Below are positions 16,971 to 25,225 of a stretch of 64,000 nt of DNA, piece after piece; the stretch's first letter is position 1, and every line of letters begins with the position of its first letter. Below the pieces are notes generated by a model. That model worked only from the letters and a program-made list of their open reading frames with translations, ran no database searches and was not told where the DNA came from. The DNA comes from Candidatus Harpocratesius repetitus (GTDB lineage Archaea > Asgardarchaeota > Lokiarchaeia > Sigyniarchaeales > Promethearchaeaceae), in NCBI GenBank assembly GCA_021498095.1, contig JAIZWK010000001.1, forward strand, positions 2,591,666-2,655,665, written 5' to 3'. The position numbers were made by a program, and so were the translations under genes.

Positions 16971-18038
16971 TTATTCAACATTTTTTTTAGATGATTCTAC
17001 TGGCGCAAAAATTTTTCCATTAAATGAGTTTATAATCGTATATAGAAAGGTTATAATCCAAAAAGCAAGAAGTAACCAATAGAGTGCAAATCCAATGTAA
17101 TCTATAAGAGAATAACTAAACACCATCGAAATTGAATGAGTTGCAGAAACATAAGCACCTAATGGAAAGGTAAATGCCCACCACGACATTGCATAAGGGA
17201 TTTTTACTTTTTTAATATAATGCATCATTAATGCCAACGCCATTATAATCCACCAAATTCCAAAACCCCATAGGAAGAAACCAAAAAGTTCCAAGGTATC
17301 ACTTGTATTGATTAGGCAACAATTATTCGCAAGATTTATCAATGCAGTGGTTCCTGCTCCAATAGGGCCTAAATTTATCCAAACTGTTGGATAGAGAACA
17401 TTAGGTAAGGGTTCATGGAGTATAAATCGATACATTGTAATTGCCAAAATTGCAAGATAAAGGAAAAATCCTGCACCCCAACTCATTATATTTATAAAAA
17501 CAATTAAATCTAAAAATAATCCAGAAAAATGTGGAAGAAGCAAGCTTCCTGGAATCGGTATTACAATTAATCCCACAGGAGGGATAAACCAAGCAGGACT
17601 AATATGTTGTACTTTCACATGTTTTCCTACAAACATGACATAAAGAATTTCTATGCTGAAAAATATGGTAAATATTGATGCAATAACCCAAAGAATTGTT
17701 CCTATTTGGATATTTTTACCGATTACGATTACATCTGCAGAGAGAACAAGAAGACCGACCGCAATGGTGGGATAAAAGTTTGAGGTAATTGGGTGCATTA
17801 AATCGGCTTTTGCTTCTTTTGGAAAGAAAAGCAACCGTAATGTCCATGGAATTAATAAAAAACAGAATAAAAACACATTAAAATAAAAAAGAAATTGAGC
17901 AATATATGCAAACCATGGAATAAATTCAGCATAAAATAATGTGGTCAAAGCAAGAATTCCTGTTCCCATCACAGAGGCAAACCATGATGGGGTAAAATTT
18001 CGAATAAAATTTCTCTTTTCACCAATGTATTTAAACAT
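16971..18038 (-). CDS. TDT family transporter (TehA/SLAC1-like)
   Basis: 355 residues from ATG 18038, preferred to GTG 18050 because GGTGG lies nine bases before it. About ten membrane helices. FTPSWFASVMGTGILAL at the first helix and HISPAWFIPPVGLIVIPIPG in the middle are the two diagnostic motifs of the tellurite-resistance/dicarboxylate transporter and SLAC1 anion channel family. Family members carry malate, sulfite or other anions; substrate not defined here. Only a short cytoplasmic tail follows the last helix. No operon is evident: about 180 bp separate it from the toroid gene and 380 bp from the hemolysin-III gene. Confidence 0.85.
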   Translation of the reverse strand: MFKYIGEKRNFIRNFTPSWFASVMGTGILALTTLFYAEFIPWFAYIAQFLFYFNVFLFCFLLIPWTLRLLFFPKEAKADLMHPITSNFYPTIAVGLLVLSADVIVIGKNIQIGTILWVIASIFTIFFSIEILYVMFVGKHVKVQHISPAWFIPPVGLIVIPIPGSLLLPHFSGLFLDLIVFINIMSWGAGFFLYLAILAITMYRFILHEPLPNVLYPTVWINLGPIGAGTTALINLANNCCLINTSDTLELFGFFLWGFGIWWIIMALALMMHYIKKVKIPYAMSWWAFTFPLGAYVSATHSISMVFSYSLIDYIGFALYWLLLAFWIITFLYTIINSFNGKIFAPVESSKKNVE

Positions 18039-18050
18039 TTTTAAAGCCAC

Positions 18051-18417
18051 CTTTTATATTGAAGCATTTTTAGTAGATTAGAAAATCTTGGTTTTTTCTT
18101 TTTTTAACTATCCTTTTTTAGATACTTTTTCATTTTTTCTCGAAATTTTGCTTGATTAAACGTTATAAATAATTATGCAAAAAATATTTGAGAAGTTGAG
18201 TTTCAAATAGTTAAATACAATTTAAATTTTTTCAAAATAATTAAATTAAATTAAAAGAATATTCAACCACAAAAAAAGAGAAAATTGAGTATACCAAATA
18301 TATATCTGTATTTTTTGCATTAAACAAGACTTAGATAAAGATCTTAACTGCTAAATGGAGAGATTGATTAATTTTAGAAAAAAGAACTCTTCAGATACAA
18401 TTTAAAGAATGTTCGAA
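18051..18417. other. gene-free spacer
   Basis: 367 very AT-rich bases upstream of the TDT transporter. I see no open frame, palindrome or RNA-like segment; it presumably holds the minus-strand promoter for the transporter. Confidence 0.5.
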
Positions 18418-19158
18418 TTAATTGGCAATGAAGGAAAATACTGTGATATAGTGAAATGCTAAAGCTACAGTGACTAAAACATGAAATATCTCGTGGAAGT
18501 GTTTAGGTTTTTTAGTAGCAAATAAAATTGCACCTATACTCGTAAAGATTCCACATCCGAATAACAGCATAATTGTAGATGAACTCATCTGAGAAAAAGC
18601 ATATTGAACTGGGATCAGCGCGCTCCATCCCATGATCAGATAAATTATAGCAGTTTTCCATCTTTTTATTACTGCAAATTTAATCTTAAAGAGAATTCCC
18701 ATTAAAGCACTTCCCCATTGAAATCCGATTGTGAGTTTACGTAAAAGTCCTTCAAGATAAAAAACTGCAATTGGAGTAAAAGCTCCTGCGATAACTACAT
18801 AGATTGCGATTTCATCCACTAAGGTCCATCGGGAAAAATCTTCTTCATTTCGTTTGTGCATGTGCCATAAACCACTAGCGAAAAACACAAATATTAAACT
18901 AAATCCATAAATCCAAATCGTTAAAAAATATCCTTCACCAGGTGTTGCTTCAATTAGTAGTGCAATTAGTCCTAATAATGCTAAGAAACCGCTAATTAAA
19001 TGTGAAAGAACGTTGAACTTTTCATGTGGATTTTGAATATGAAAATGCTGATGCAACCATAAATGAAATGCAGTGCTTGGAGGATCTGTCTGTAGTGAAT
19101 TATCTAAACCCAGAGCACAAGAAGTCTGCTTCCAATTAATAGAAGTTACATCTTTCAT
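18418..19158 (-). CDS. hemolysin III / PAQR-like membrane protein
   Basis: 246 residues, seven membrane helices. KFNVLSHLISGFLAL opens the core; GLWHMHKR follows the second helix; DEIAIYVVIAGAFTPI lies near residue 110; HEIFHVLVTVALAFHY closes it. These are the conserved Ser/His, Asp and H-x-x-x-H metal-site motifs of the YqfA/hemolysin III/adiponectin receptor superfamily, whose members are zinc-dependent membrane hydrolases or of unknown role. A soluble N-terminal stretch of about 45 residues carries HLWLHQHFHIQNPHEKF and is longer than in typical bacterial YqfA. ATG 19158 is preceded by GGTAA. No neighbour gives a clue to the substrate. Confidence 0.85.
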   Translation of the reverse strand: MKDVTSINWKQTSCALGLDNSLQTDPPSTAFHLWLHQHFHIQNPHEKFNVLSHLISGFLALLGLIALLIEATPGEGYFLTIWIYGFSLIFVFFASGLWHMHKRNEEDFSRWTLVDEIAIYVVIAGAFTPIAVFYLEGLLRKLTIGFQWGSALMGILFKIKFAVIKRWKTAIIYLIMGWSALIPVQYAFSQMSSSTIMLLFGCGIFTSIGAILFATKKPKHFHEIFHVLVTVALAFHYITVFSFIAN

Positions 19159-19375
19159 AAAGTTACCAACAAAACTCTAATGTTTATATTCAGCTTATGA
19201 GAAATTTTCCAAAATACATTGTATTTAGATAACTTTTACTTTGATTCTATTGATATTTGTGAAGTTAAGCAATAATCGATTTATATAGAAAGAAATTTGC
19301 ATAAATAATAAAACATCAATTGTGATTCAATTGATGATTTTGAAAAATTTTAAAGTTGGCAGTAAATACCAAAAA

Positions 19376-19924
19376 TTAAAAATTACTTAATATCTCATCT
19401 GTAAATTGTTGAACATTATCAAAATCTTCTTGAGTTGGGTGTTTTCGGAGCATTGGTTTGAATTTATTCCATTCTTCTTTATCAGTGATGATATTTAGAT
19501 GAATAAATTTTTCAATAAAAAAATTCGCTGAACCTTGGCAGTGAAAATCTCCTAGAAATTCAATTTTTTTATCATTTGCAGTTTTTTCAAAAACTTCATG
19601 GCATTTTCCTGCCCACCTATCAAAAAGCTGCTTATTTCTTTCTGATCCTTCTGGAAGAACTGTAGAATGAGTATAGAATCCTGCAAATTTAAAAGTAGAT
19701 GAATCAGGTAATTTGCTCAAAAATTTTTGTATAGGTTTAGCTAAAGTTGAATTATGACATGGAGCTCCAATAAAAAGTAAATCATATTTATCTAACATAT
19801 TCAAAGATACTTTTTTTAAAGGTAAAATACTTGAATTATGCTCTTTTGCTGCAGTATTATGTATAATATCTGCTATTTTCTTAGTATTCCCTGTTTTTGT
19901 ATAATATATTACTAAAATATTCAT
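19376..19924 (-). CDS. flavodoxin-like protein
   Basis: 182 residues. The N-terminus MNILVIYYTKTGNTKKIADII holds the phosphate-binding T-x-T-GNT loop of flavodoxins, and LLFIGAPCHNSTLAKP near residue 50 matches the second FMN loop. FKFAGFYTHSTVLPEG near 80 is the third. The C-terminal 60 residues (FLGDFHCQGSANFFIEK and a final helix) are an extension seen in the NADPH-FMN/flavodoxin-5 type. A role in low-potential electron transfer is likely; the partner is unknown. GAGGACT six bases before ATG 19924 is a good ribosome site. No other gene shares its transcript unit clearly. Confidence 0.85.
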   Translation of the reverse strand: MNILVIYYTKTGNTKKIADIIHNTAAKEHNSSILPLKKVSLNMLDKYDLLFIGAPCHNSTLAKPIQKFLSKLPDSSTFKFAGFYTHSTVLPEGSERNKQLFDRWAGKCHEVFEKTANDKKIEFLGDFHCQGSANFFIEKFIHLNIITDKEEWNKFKPMLRKHPTQEDFDNVQQFTDEILSNF

Positions 19925-20237
19925 TTTTTTAGTCCTCTTACCATTAAAAATTATTAATTTATATTTTTAACGCTAATTGATTGATGAAAATTAAGATGAA
20001 ATAAATTGTATTTAGAAGCCAATAGCTGTCAAAAAAAAAAGGAATTCCAATAGGAATTAGAATAAAAAGTAAATTAAGAAGTAAATTAATAAAAATAAAA
20101 AAAGGATAAGTTTGGTATTGAAGAATAAATGAAGGGTAATTCAATAAAGAAAGAAGATGTATTTAAATAAAATTGCAATTTTATAATTGAAATCTCTATT
20201 AAGACTGAATTTTTATTAACCAGAAATCTTCTTTTTT

Positions 20238-20753
20238 TTATTTTTTATGCACACCATGGAAAATTCGTTTCTTTCGCTGAATTCCTGTGTGTTCTTCTCC
20301 ATTTGTATCCAAAATTTCAATATTATATTGATTCTGTATATTTTCTATAAATATACTAATACCTTGGCTGATCGATTGAAATTCGGCTGTAAAATCCTCA
20401 AATGAACTTTCTACTAAAGCATCGATTTCAATGTAAATATCTCCCTTATTAGCCGAAAAAGTCACTTCGGGTAAATCATAATTTAATTGAAGACACATTT
20501 CATATATATCACAGCGTAATTTTGATTTCAACCGATTTATTTTTAGAACCAGACATTTTACATGGATCCATTCTTCAACAGAAAAAATTATTACATCAAA
20601 ATTGTGTTTTTCTTCAAAACGATAGGTACAAACTAAAGCAGGGAATTTATCTTCAGTTTTATTTCCAATGTCTTGGTGTTTAAATGGAATTCCTAAATTA
20701 TCTAAAAACTGTCCAATTTTTTCAAGATTCCTCTTTTCTTCATCATATCCCAT
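20238..20753 (-). CDS. YbjN-like fold protein, function unknown
   Basis: 171 residues. The pattern is helix (KIGQFLDNLGIPFK), beta hairpins (FDVIIFSVEEWIHVKCLV), helix (DIYEMCLQLNYDLPEV), strand (GDIYIEIDAL), and a long C-terminal helix (FQSISQGISIFIENI), which follows the YbjN/type III secretion chaperone fold. A basic tail of about 20 residues ends it. The family assignment is by secondary-structure pattern only. It is divergently arranged with the longin-like gene with about 60 bp between starts, so a shared promoter region is likely. No enzyme motif is visible. Confidence 0.45.
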   Translation of the reverse strand: MGYDEEKRNLEKIGQFLDNLGIPFKHQDIGNKTEDKFPALVCTYRFEEKHNFDVIIFSVEEWIHVKCLVLKINRLKSKLRCDIYEMCLQLNYDLPEVTFSANKGDIYIEIDALVESSFEDFTAEFQSISQGISIFIENIQNQYNIEILDTNGEEHTGIQRKKRIFHGVHKK

Positions 20754-20816
20754 TTTCTTATATGTTTAAGTGCAAAATTAGATAAAAATTATTTGAGATC
20801 TGATTTTTCATCACTT

Positions 20817-21482
20817 ATGAATCCAGTTCAAACTTCAGATATTATCAAATTTTGGGTTATCGACAATCCTTCTGGAATATGCATATTTAACCAAACTTTT
20901 GCAGAACTTCCGAATGATATTAATTCTGATTTGACTGCAGGATATTTATTCGCTATTACAACGCTTTCCCAAGAGATTGTTCAAGAAAATATTCGTTTTT
21001 TGCAGTTAGAGAATTTAAGGTTTGTTTATGGTATTACTTCACGGTTAGTATTAATCTTGCTAACAAAAAATGAAATTTCATCCTTTGAATCATCGCAGAT
21101 GTTAAATAAACTTCGTTTAAAATTTGGGGAGAAATATGCATTATTATTAGAACATAATCAATTTTTTGATATTTCGAAATTTAGAGATTTTGCAATGGAT
21201 GTTGAGCAAATTCTAAATAGGGAAACTTTGTACTTCAATATTTTAGCCAAACGTTCTGAAAATATTGAAAAATTCTTTAAAGATGCGACGAATGAATGGC
21301 AATCGATTCAAAATTCTATAAAAAATCAAGTAAAAAAGATTGGCACTTGGATAATAAGAGATTCATTAACGATCTCTCGTAATATTCAAAATTCATTAAT
21401 AAAAAATCGGGAAAAGTCCAAAAAATCCAAAGAATCGAAAAAATTAGAACATGATAATCAATCACGTGGGGGATGGGTATAG
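20817..21482 (+). CDS. longin-like domain protein with helical C-terminus
   Basis: About 221 residues from ATG 20817; the frame begins at TTG 20793 but those codons add nothing recognisable. Residues 1-110 have the longin-like order: strand IIKFWVIDNPSGICIFNQTF, two more strands and a helix LTAGYLFAITTLSQEIV, then NIRFLQLENLRFVYGI and RLVLILLTKN strands and a final helix. A helical region of about 90 residues and a charged tail ending RGGWV follow. Longin domains serve in eukaryotic membrane trafficking and are common in Asgard archaea; the role here is unknown. The gene's 3' end overlaps one copy of a 27-bp repeat that recurs beyond the vapBC pair. Confidence 0.6.
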   Translation: MNPVQTSDIIKFWVIDNPSGICIFNQTFAELPNDINSDLTAGYLFAITTLSQEIVQENIRFLQLENLRFVYGITSRLVLILLTKNEISSFESSQMLNKLRLKFGEKYALLLEHNQFFDISKFRDFAMDVEQILNRETLYFNILAKRSENIEKFFKDATNEWQSIQNSIKNQVKKIGTWIIRDSLTISRNIQNSLIKNREKSKKSKESKKLEHDNQSRGGWV

Positions 21483-21502
21483 ATCTTTTTTCTTTTTGAT
21501 TA
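21476..21502 (+). repeat. 27-bp direct repeat, left copy
   Basis: Identical over 27 bases to 22533-22559. This copy includes the last codon and stop of the longin-like gene and a T-rich stretch after it. The two copies flank 1030 bp holding vapBC. Confidence 0.85.
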
Positions 21503-21517
21503 GAAAATATCTTCACA

Positions 21518-21943
21518 TTAGATATCTAAATTTTCCCAATTCACCAAATTAATTAAAGGTACTCTTTCAAAATGCTGAATATTTCTTGTATATAAGATAT
21601 CTTCTTCATCTACAATAATGCTGGCAATTAATTCATCTAAATCTCCAATTTTTGCACCTTTGATCTGTAAATTTGCTGAAATCCTTGCATATTCTTTCAT
21701 ACTATTAAATGTTGGAAATACAATTGTAAATCGAGAAAGAAATCTTTCAACCAAACTCATGTTATGTGCAACGCGTTTTGATAAAAATGCACCTCGAAAA
21801 AGTTCTGCATAATTATAAATGGTTGTTTTAACCTCAGAATTATTCATGAATAACCATGAGAGAACCTTTCTTGCTATTTTATTGATCTCTTGATTTTGGG
21901 GTTGTAAACATTTAATCATGAGATCTGAGTCTATAAACGGCAT
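21518..21943 (-). CDS. vapC: VapC-type PIN domain toxin
   Basis: 141 residues from ATG 21943, one base after the vapB stop (taaaATG); longer starts overlap vapB and are rejected. PIN fold: FIDSDLMIKCL with the first acidic residues, TTIYNYAELFRGAFL near 45-60 with the conserved Glu, GDLDELIASI near 105 with the later Asp pair, and LYTRNIQHFERV near 125, the usual VapC end motif. Known activity: Mg-dependent RNase, often cutting tRNA. It forms a unit with vapB. The pair lies between the 27-bp direct repeats, so it may have been inserted. Confidence 0.9.
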   Translation of the reverse strand: MPFIDSDLMIKCLQPQNQEINKIARKVLSWLFMNNSEVKTTIYNYAELFRGAFLSKRVAHNMSLVERFLSRFTIVFPTFNSMKEYARISANLQIKGAKIGDLDELIASIIVDEEDILYTRNIQHFERVPLINLVNWENLDI

Positions 21944-21944
21944 T

Positions 21945-22202
21945 TTAATCATCCCAAGAATCAGTTCGATGTGTTTTTGAGGCTTTTCGATTTTCATAGA
22001 TCTTTTTTTCTATCTCATCCCATTCCCCTTTTTCTGCTTCTTCCAATTTTCCATAAAAACAGGATATATCTGGTTGACTCGATTTCTGATCATTTTCTTT
22101 TATTAGTCTGGAAATCAAATCAGAAAAAGTTTCTTTACTCTTCTTTCTTTTTTTTAACGAATTATATATATTCTCAGGTAAAGAAATTGTTTTCTGTGTC
22201 AT
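21945..22202 (-). CDS. vapB: VapB-type antitoxin
   Basis: 85 residues. TQKTISLPENIYNSLKKRKK followed by ETFSDLISRLIKE is the archaeal VapB (DUF217-like) pattern: a ribbon-helix-helix-type N-terminus and a toxin-binding tail (EEAEKGEWDEIEKKIYENR). It precedes vapC by one base. It should bind its own promoter, in the AT-rich bases just above 22202. The same N-terminal pattern is found in the second vapB at 50936. Confidence 0.85.
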   Translation of the reverse strand: MTQKTISLPENIYNSLKKRKKSKETFSDLISRLIKENDQKSSQPDISCFYGKLEEAEKGEWDEIEKKIYENRKASKTHRTDSWDD

Positions 22203-22323
22203 TAAATATTAATATTAAATACAACTATAAAACATTTTATAGATATAAAAATAATTCAAAATATGCAATATTAAAGTGTTAGTGAACATAATTAGTTATA
22301 ATATATTCAAAAAAGGCAAATTT

Positions 22324-22350
22324 ATCTTAACATTGTGACAATGTTGATAA
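22324..22350. promoter_or_regulatory. palindrome AACATTGT-G-ACAATGTT
   Basis: Eight-base perfect arms at 22329-22336 and 22338-22345, extended by TTATC and GATAA with a two-base bulge. It lies upstream of vapB and beyond the end of the alpha/beta hydrolase gene, so it could be an operator or a hairpin terminator. The remainder of 22203-22532 shows no gene. Confidence 0.5.
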
Positions 22351-22532
22351 GCTTTAATGTTAAACAGCATTTGATATAAATTTCCAAAATTCATCGAAAA
22401 TACATTTTTTCTCTTATATTTTAGTATGAACTTATTTTTTTGGCTTTTAGAAAATGAGTTATATTTTTTTTTCATATATAAATCTTATAAAAACTAAAAA
22501 TCTCGAAAAAATATTCATCTACATGGTGGGAT

Positions 22533-22559
22533 GGTATAGATCTTTTTTCTTTTTGATTA
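22533..22559 (+). repeat. 27-bp direct repeat, right copy
   Basis: Identical to 21476-21502. The bases before it (22500-22532) resemble, imperfectly, the last codons of the longin-like gene, as if its 3' end were duplicated on the far side of vapBC. Confidence 0.85.
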
Positions 22560-22580
22560 TTTACGATTTAAATTCTATTT

Positions 22581-23399
22581 TTATATTTTTCCAATAAATT
22601 CTCTCAAATCTCTTTCAAAATTAGGATGCTCTTCCAAATTATGACCTGTATCCCTATATATTTTCAAAATACTATTTGGAATTTGTTCTGCCATACTTTT
22701 TGCACTTTCTACTGTAAAGTAGTAATCTTCATCTCCGATAATAATTAAAATAGGCTTTTTAATCAAGGCAAAATGATCTGAAGCATCGTGGGTCCCTTCT
22801 GCTTCAAATTCGATGAGAATATCTTCTGAAAAAGTGTCATATTTTGGTATTTTTACAAAGAATGAAGTGAGAAATAAAGCGAATTTTATCAAGGCTTTTT
22901 TTATTTTAGAATTTGAGAAAATTTCTCCCATTATGCTGAATGCCTTCGCTTTTTTGCCTTCGCTTAGATACTTTGAAAATCTCCTATCTAATTCCAATCC
23001 TTTTTCTGTTGGTTTGTTTGTTGCTCCTAAAATAATTAAATAATCAAATAAATTCGGATACATAGCAGCAAAATGTTGTGCAATTATTCCACCATAAGAA
23101 TATCCAATAATTACATCAACTTTATTATTAAAATCATTCTCAATTAATGTAGCATAATCTTGAGCCATTAATTCTGTTGTATATCCTTCCCTTAACCCAA
23201 TTTTTCGGCTAAGCATAGTTATGGTATATTCTTCTTTAAATGGAAAAAATCCTTTAGCAAAGACAGAAAACAGCATTCCTCTTGGTAGGATGTCTCCCGG
23301 TCCTCCATAAAAAACAAGCATTTGCTTCTTTCCATTTCCAAAACGGATATAAGGAATATTATTCGATGAGATATTTTCAATATAAGCTATTTTTGCCAT
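22581..23399 (-). CDS. alpha/beta hydrolase
   Basis: 272 residues. MLVFYGGPGDILPRG gives the oxyanion-hole segment near residue 27, GYSYGGIIAQHFAA near 100 the nucleophile Ser elbow, IIGDEDYYFTVESA near 222 the acid and DTGHNLEEHP near 252 the His, so the triad is complete. Between them lies a helical lid (about 140-200). Substrate unknown; proline iminopeptidase-like or esterase-like roles are both possible. Start ATG 23399; a TGATCAAATATGATCA-type motif lies 35-51 bases upstream and may be its operator. Confidence 0.8.
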   Translation of the reverse strand: MAKIAYIENISSNNIPYIRFGNGKKQMLVFYGGPGDILPRGMLFSVFAKGFFPFKEEYTITMLSRKIGLREGYTTELMAQDYATLIENDFNNKVDVIIGYSYGGIIAQHFAAMYPNLFDYLIILGATNKPTEKGLELDRRFSKYLSEGKKAKAFSIMGEIFSNSKIKKALIKFALFLTSFFVKIPKYDTFSEDILIEFEAEGTHDASDHFALIKKPILIIIGDEDYYFTVESAKSMAEQIPNSILKIYRDTGHNLEEHPNFERDLREFIGKI

Positions 23400-23433
23400 A
23401 AATGATCATCTGTTTCATTGCGATTATTTTTTC

Positions 23434-23450
23434 CTGATCAAATATGATCA
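23434..23450. promoter_or_regulatory. CTGATCAAATATGATCA motif, first copy
   Basis: This 17-bp sequence, built from TGATCA palindromes, is repeated exactly in inverted orientation at 24423-24439. Here it sits 35-51 bases upstream of the alpha/beta hydrolase start. Confidence 0.55.
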
Positions 23451-23603
23451 ACCAAAATCGCTATTGGTTAAATCATAAAAATAATTCCATCTATTTAAAT
23501 CTTTGGAAAGAAAATTGAGAGAAAAATGCCTAAAGTCCACTGAAATGCTCAGAATTAATATGAGCATAAAGAAAATGGAAAAAAAATTTTTAAAAATTTG
23601 TAT

Positions 23604-23966
23604 CTAAGGTGGATCTTTTCTACTATCTGATTCTTCAAAATTTTTCTGATTATCTGAAGAATTTATTTCAGTTTCTTTTTCATTCCAAAAAGATTTTGGA
23701 AGCCAACCCGGTCTTCCATTTTTAAAATATTTATCTTTATTTTTTGATAAAAATGATGCGACTTTTTCAATATTTTCCGAAACTTTCGATGTCGAATCAA
23801 AAGCGATATTATTCTTTTCGTATTTGAAATTTTGAAGACTTTTGGTTAAGATTTTCTTTAAACCGTTGTTGAAAAAGGTGAATGCAGGCGTTGTTTTAGA
23901 AACGTCTTCAAATTCTTGATATACTGAAGACGAGTTAGAAAATATATATTCTTGTGAATTATTCAT
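23604..23966 (-). CDS. small hypothetical protein
   Basis: 120 residues, no recognised family. Polar, Ser/Asn/Lys-rich at both ends with one Gly-Pro-Trp segment (FKNGRPGWLPKSFW) near residue 88 and a helix (ENIEKVASFLSKN) before it. GTGGGG lies about seven bases before ATG 23966 as a weak ribosome site. It lies between the two inverted TGATCA motifs, next to the IS607 remnant, so it may belong to transferred DNA. The Gly-Trp motif vaguely recalls the end of the longin-like protein, but that is too little to link them. Confidence 0.45.
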   Translation of the reverse strand: MNNSQEYIFSNSSSVYQEFEDVSKTTPAFTFFNNGLKKILTKSLQNFKYEKNNIAFDSTSKVSENIEKVASFLSKNKDKYFKNGRPGWLPKSFWNEKETEINSSDNQKNFEESDSRKDPP

Positions 23967-24098
23967 AGATGCCCCACTAACCTTTATTTTTACTTAACTT
24001 TAAAAGCTCCTTACTTCGATACAACTCGACATCGAAAATTATTCATTTTATTCTATCAAATTAAATCGTCTCTAATAGCAATGGCTAAATTTAAATCA

Positions 24099-24380
24099 TT
24101 AGTTAATTAACATAACTATATATGAAAACCTGGGCGATCCATCCTTTTTCTGCTTGGACGATGAGACACGGGCGTAAATATAGGTGCATTTGATCTTTTC
24201 ATCCTTACTTAATTTTTCGATTTCCACCGAATCGGGCAAATAATCAGCCAGCTGCTTCCAAGTGTATCTTCGATGATTATCCAAAGTTCTTTTTGGTACC
24301 AAATATCCCTTTTTATCCCATCTGCGGAGGGTTGCGATGGTGACGCCGATTAAAGCGGCGGTTTCTGAGATAGATAACAT
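24099..24380 (-). pseudogene. tnpA: truncated IS607-type serine resolvase
   Basis: The N-terminal MerR-like helix-turn-helix is intact (SISETAALIGVTIATLRRWDKKGYL, VPKRTLDNHRRYTWKQLADYL as two blocks), and the resolvase domain begins with YIYARVSSSKQKKDG including the catalytic Ser region, then the frame runs into unrelated residues and stops. About two thirds of the protein is lost. It is about 60 percent identical by eye to the resolvase at 61321. GC content is higher than its surroundings, which fits transfer. I use ATG 24380 because the family starts there. Confidence 0.85.
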
Positions 24381-24422
24381 ATGAATAAATTTTATCAAGA
24401 TATATTTAAAAATTATGTTGGA

Positions 24423-24439
24423 TGATCATATTTGATCAG
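24423..24439. promoter_or_regulatory. CTGATCAAATATGATCA motif, inverted copy
   Basis: Reverse complement of 23434-23450, lying 43-59 bases upstream of the resolvase remnant. A related TGATCAAA with a second ATTGATC stands at a similar distance upstream of the resolvase at 61321, so it may mark the IS607 left end or promoter. Confidence 0.55.
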
Positions 24440-24526
24440 AGTTTGATTTACAGTGAACAAGCCATTTTTATTTATAATAACAAAAAAAGATTGCTTTATT
24501 ATATAAATTAAAAAATAGCATGCTCA

Positions 24527-25189
24527 TTAATATACCCATCCAGCGATTACAGCAATAACATTCATAATAATTGGAACCGCATATATGCCACCAATTGAGA
24601 GAAATCGCTTTTTTAGGTTTTTTATTTTTAATATCAAAATACATGCTACATAGAAATGGAAATATCCGATGAAAAAGATAAGCCAAATCCCTGTAAATGA
24701 CCTATTCCAAAAAGGATATTCCCAAATGAGCAAGTTGCCTATATTTAATAACACTTCTACGAAAACACAGAATGCTGCCAAAATTATGGCATAAAACCAT
24801 CGATTTGGAATCCCTAATATCTTCTTCTTCTCATCTTCTTCTAACATATATGCAAAAATAATCCCATTTAGTAAAAACATAAATATTATTTCTATATTCC
24901 AGCCAATAGTTACTCGTAATGCTGTTTCACCTGGAGTTGTCCAAAATGCACTTCGATTTGTAAATATTAAGATCCAGCCATTCCAGGTCTCATTAAAAAA
25001 ATCCATTCCAAATACTGTCAAACCGCAGGCTATAATATCCCAGTTACCTGTATTGCGTGCTTTTCTTATTTCAAATGCATAAATATAAAAAACTAAGGCT
25101 AATAGTGGAATAACATACCATTTCATAGTGCTCCAATCGCGCAATCCATTTAAAGCTTGCAATGTTGCTTCAGAATAATCGAGAAACAT
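24527..25189 (-). CDS. polytopic membrane protein, paralogue of 26477-27109
   Basis: 220 residues with about six membrane helices. It aligns with the protein at 26477 along its length: SEATLQALNGLR with PEATQQALNILR, WYVIPLLALVFYIYAFEI with WYVIFMLVIVMYIYFSEI, GIPNRWFYAIILAAFCVFVEVLL with GIPNRLFYGLFNAAFASILEIFL, and a common IA/IPxGW end. I recognise no named family. Acidic residues within membrane segments (E in FYIYAFEI, VEVLL) could be functional. The paralogues point in opposite directions around a frameshifted gene and a coiled-coil gene. Confidence 0.65.
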   Translation of the reverse strand: MFLDYSEATLQALNGLRDWSTMKWYVIPLLALVFYIYAFEIRKARNTGNWDIIACGLTVFGMDFFNETWNGWILIFTNRSAFWTTPGETALRVTIGWNIEIIFMFLLNGIIFAYMLEEDEKKKILGIPNRWFYAIILAAFCVFVEVLLNIGNLLIWEYPFWNRSFTGIWLIFFIGYFHFYVACILILKIKNLKKRFLSIGGIYAVPIIMNVIAVIAGWVY

Positions 25190-25225
25190 AAGTCTATATT
25201 GAGTTGTTAAAATATAAAAATTCGA

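Noticed and set aside
19959..20144. 61-aa hydrophobic minus-strand ORF with TTG start
   Set aside because: No ribosome site, AT-rich bases alone give Phe/Ile/Leu-rich frames, and it lacks any recognisable pattern.
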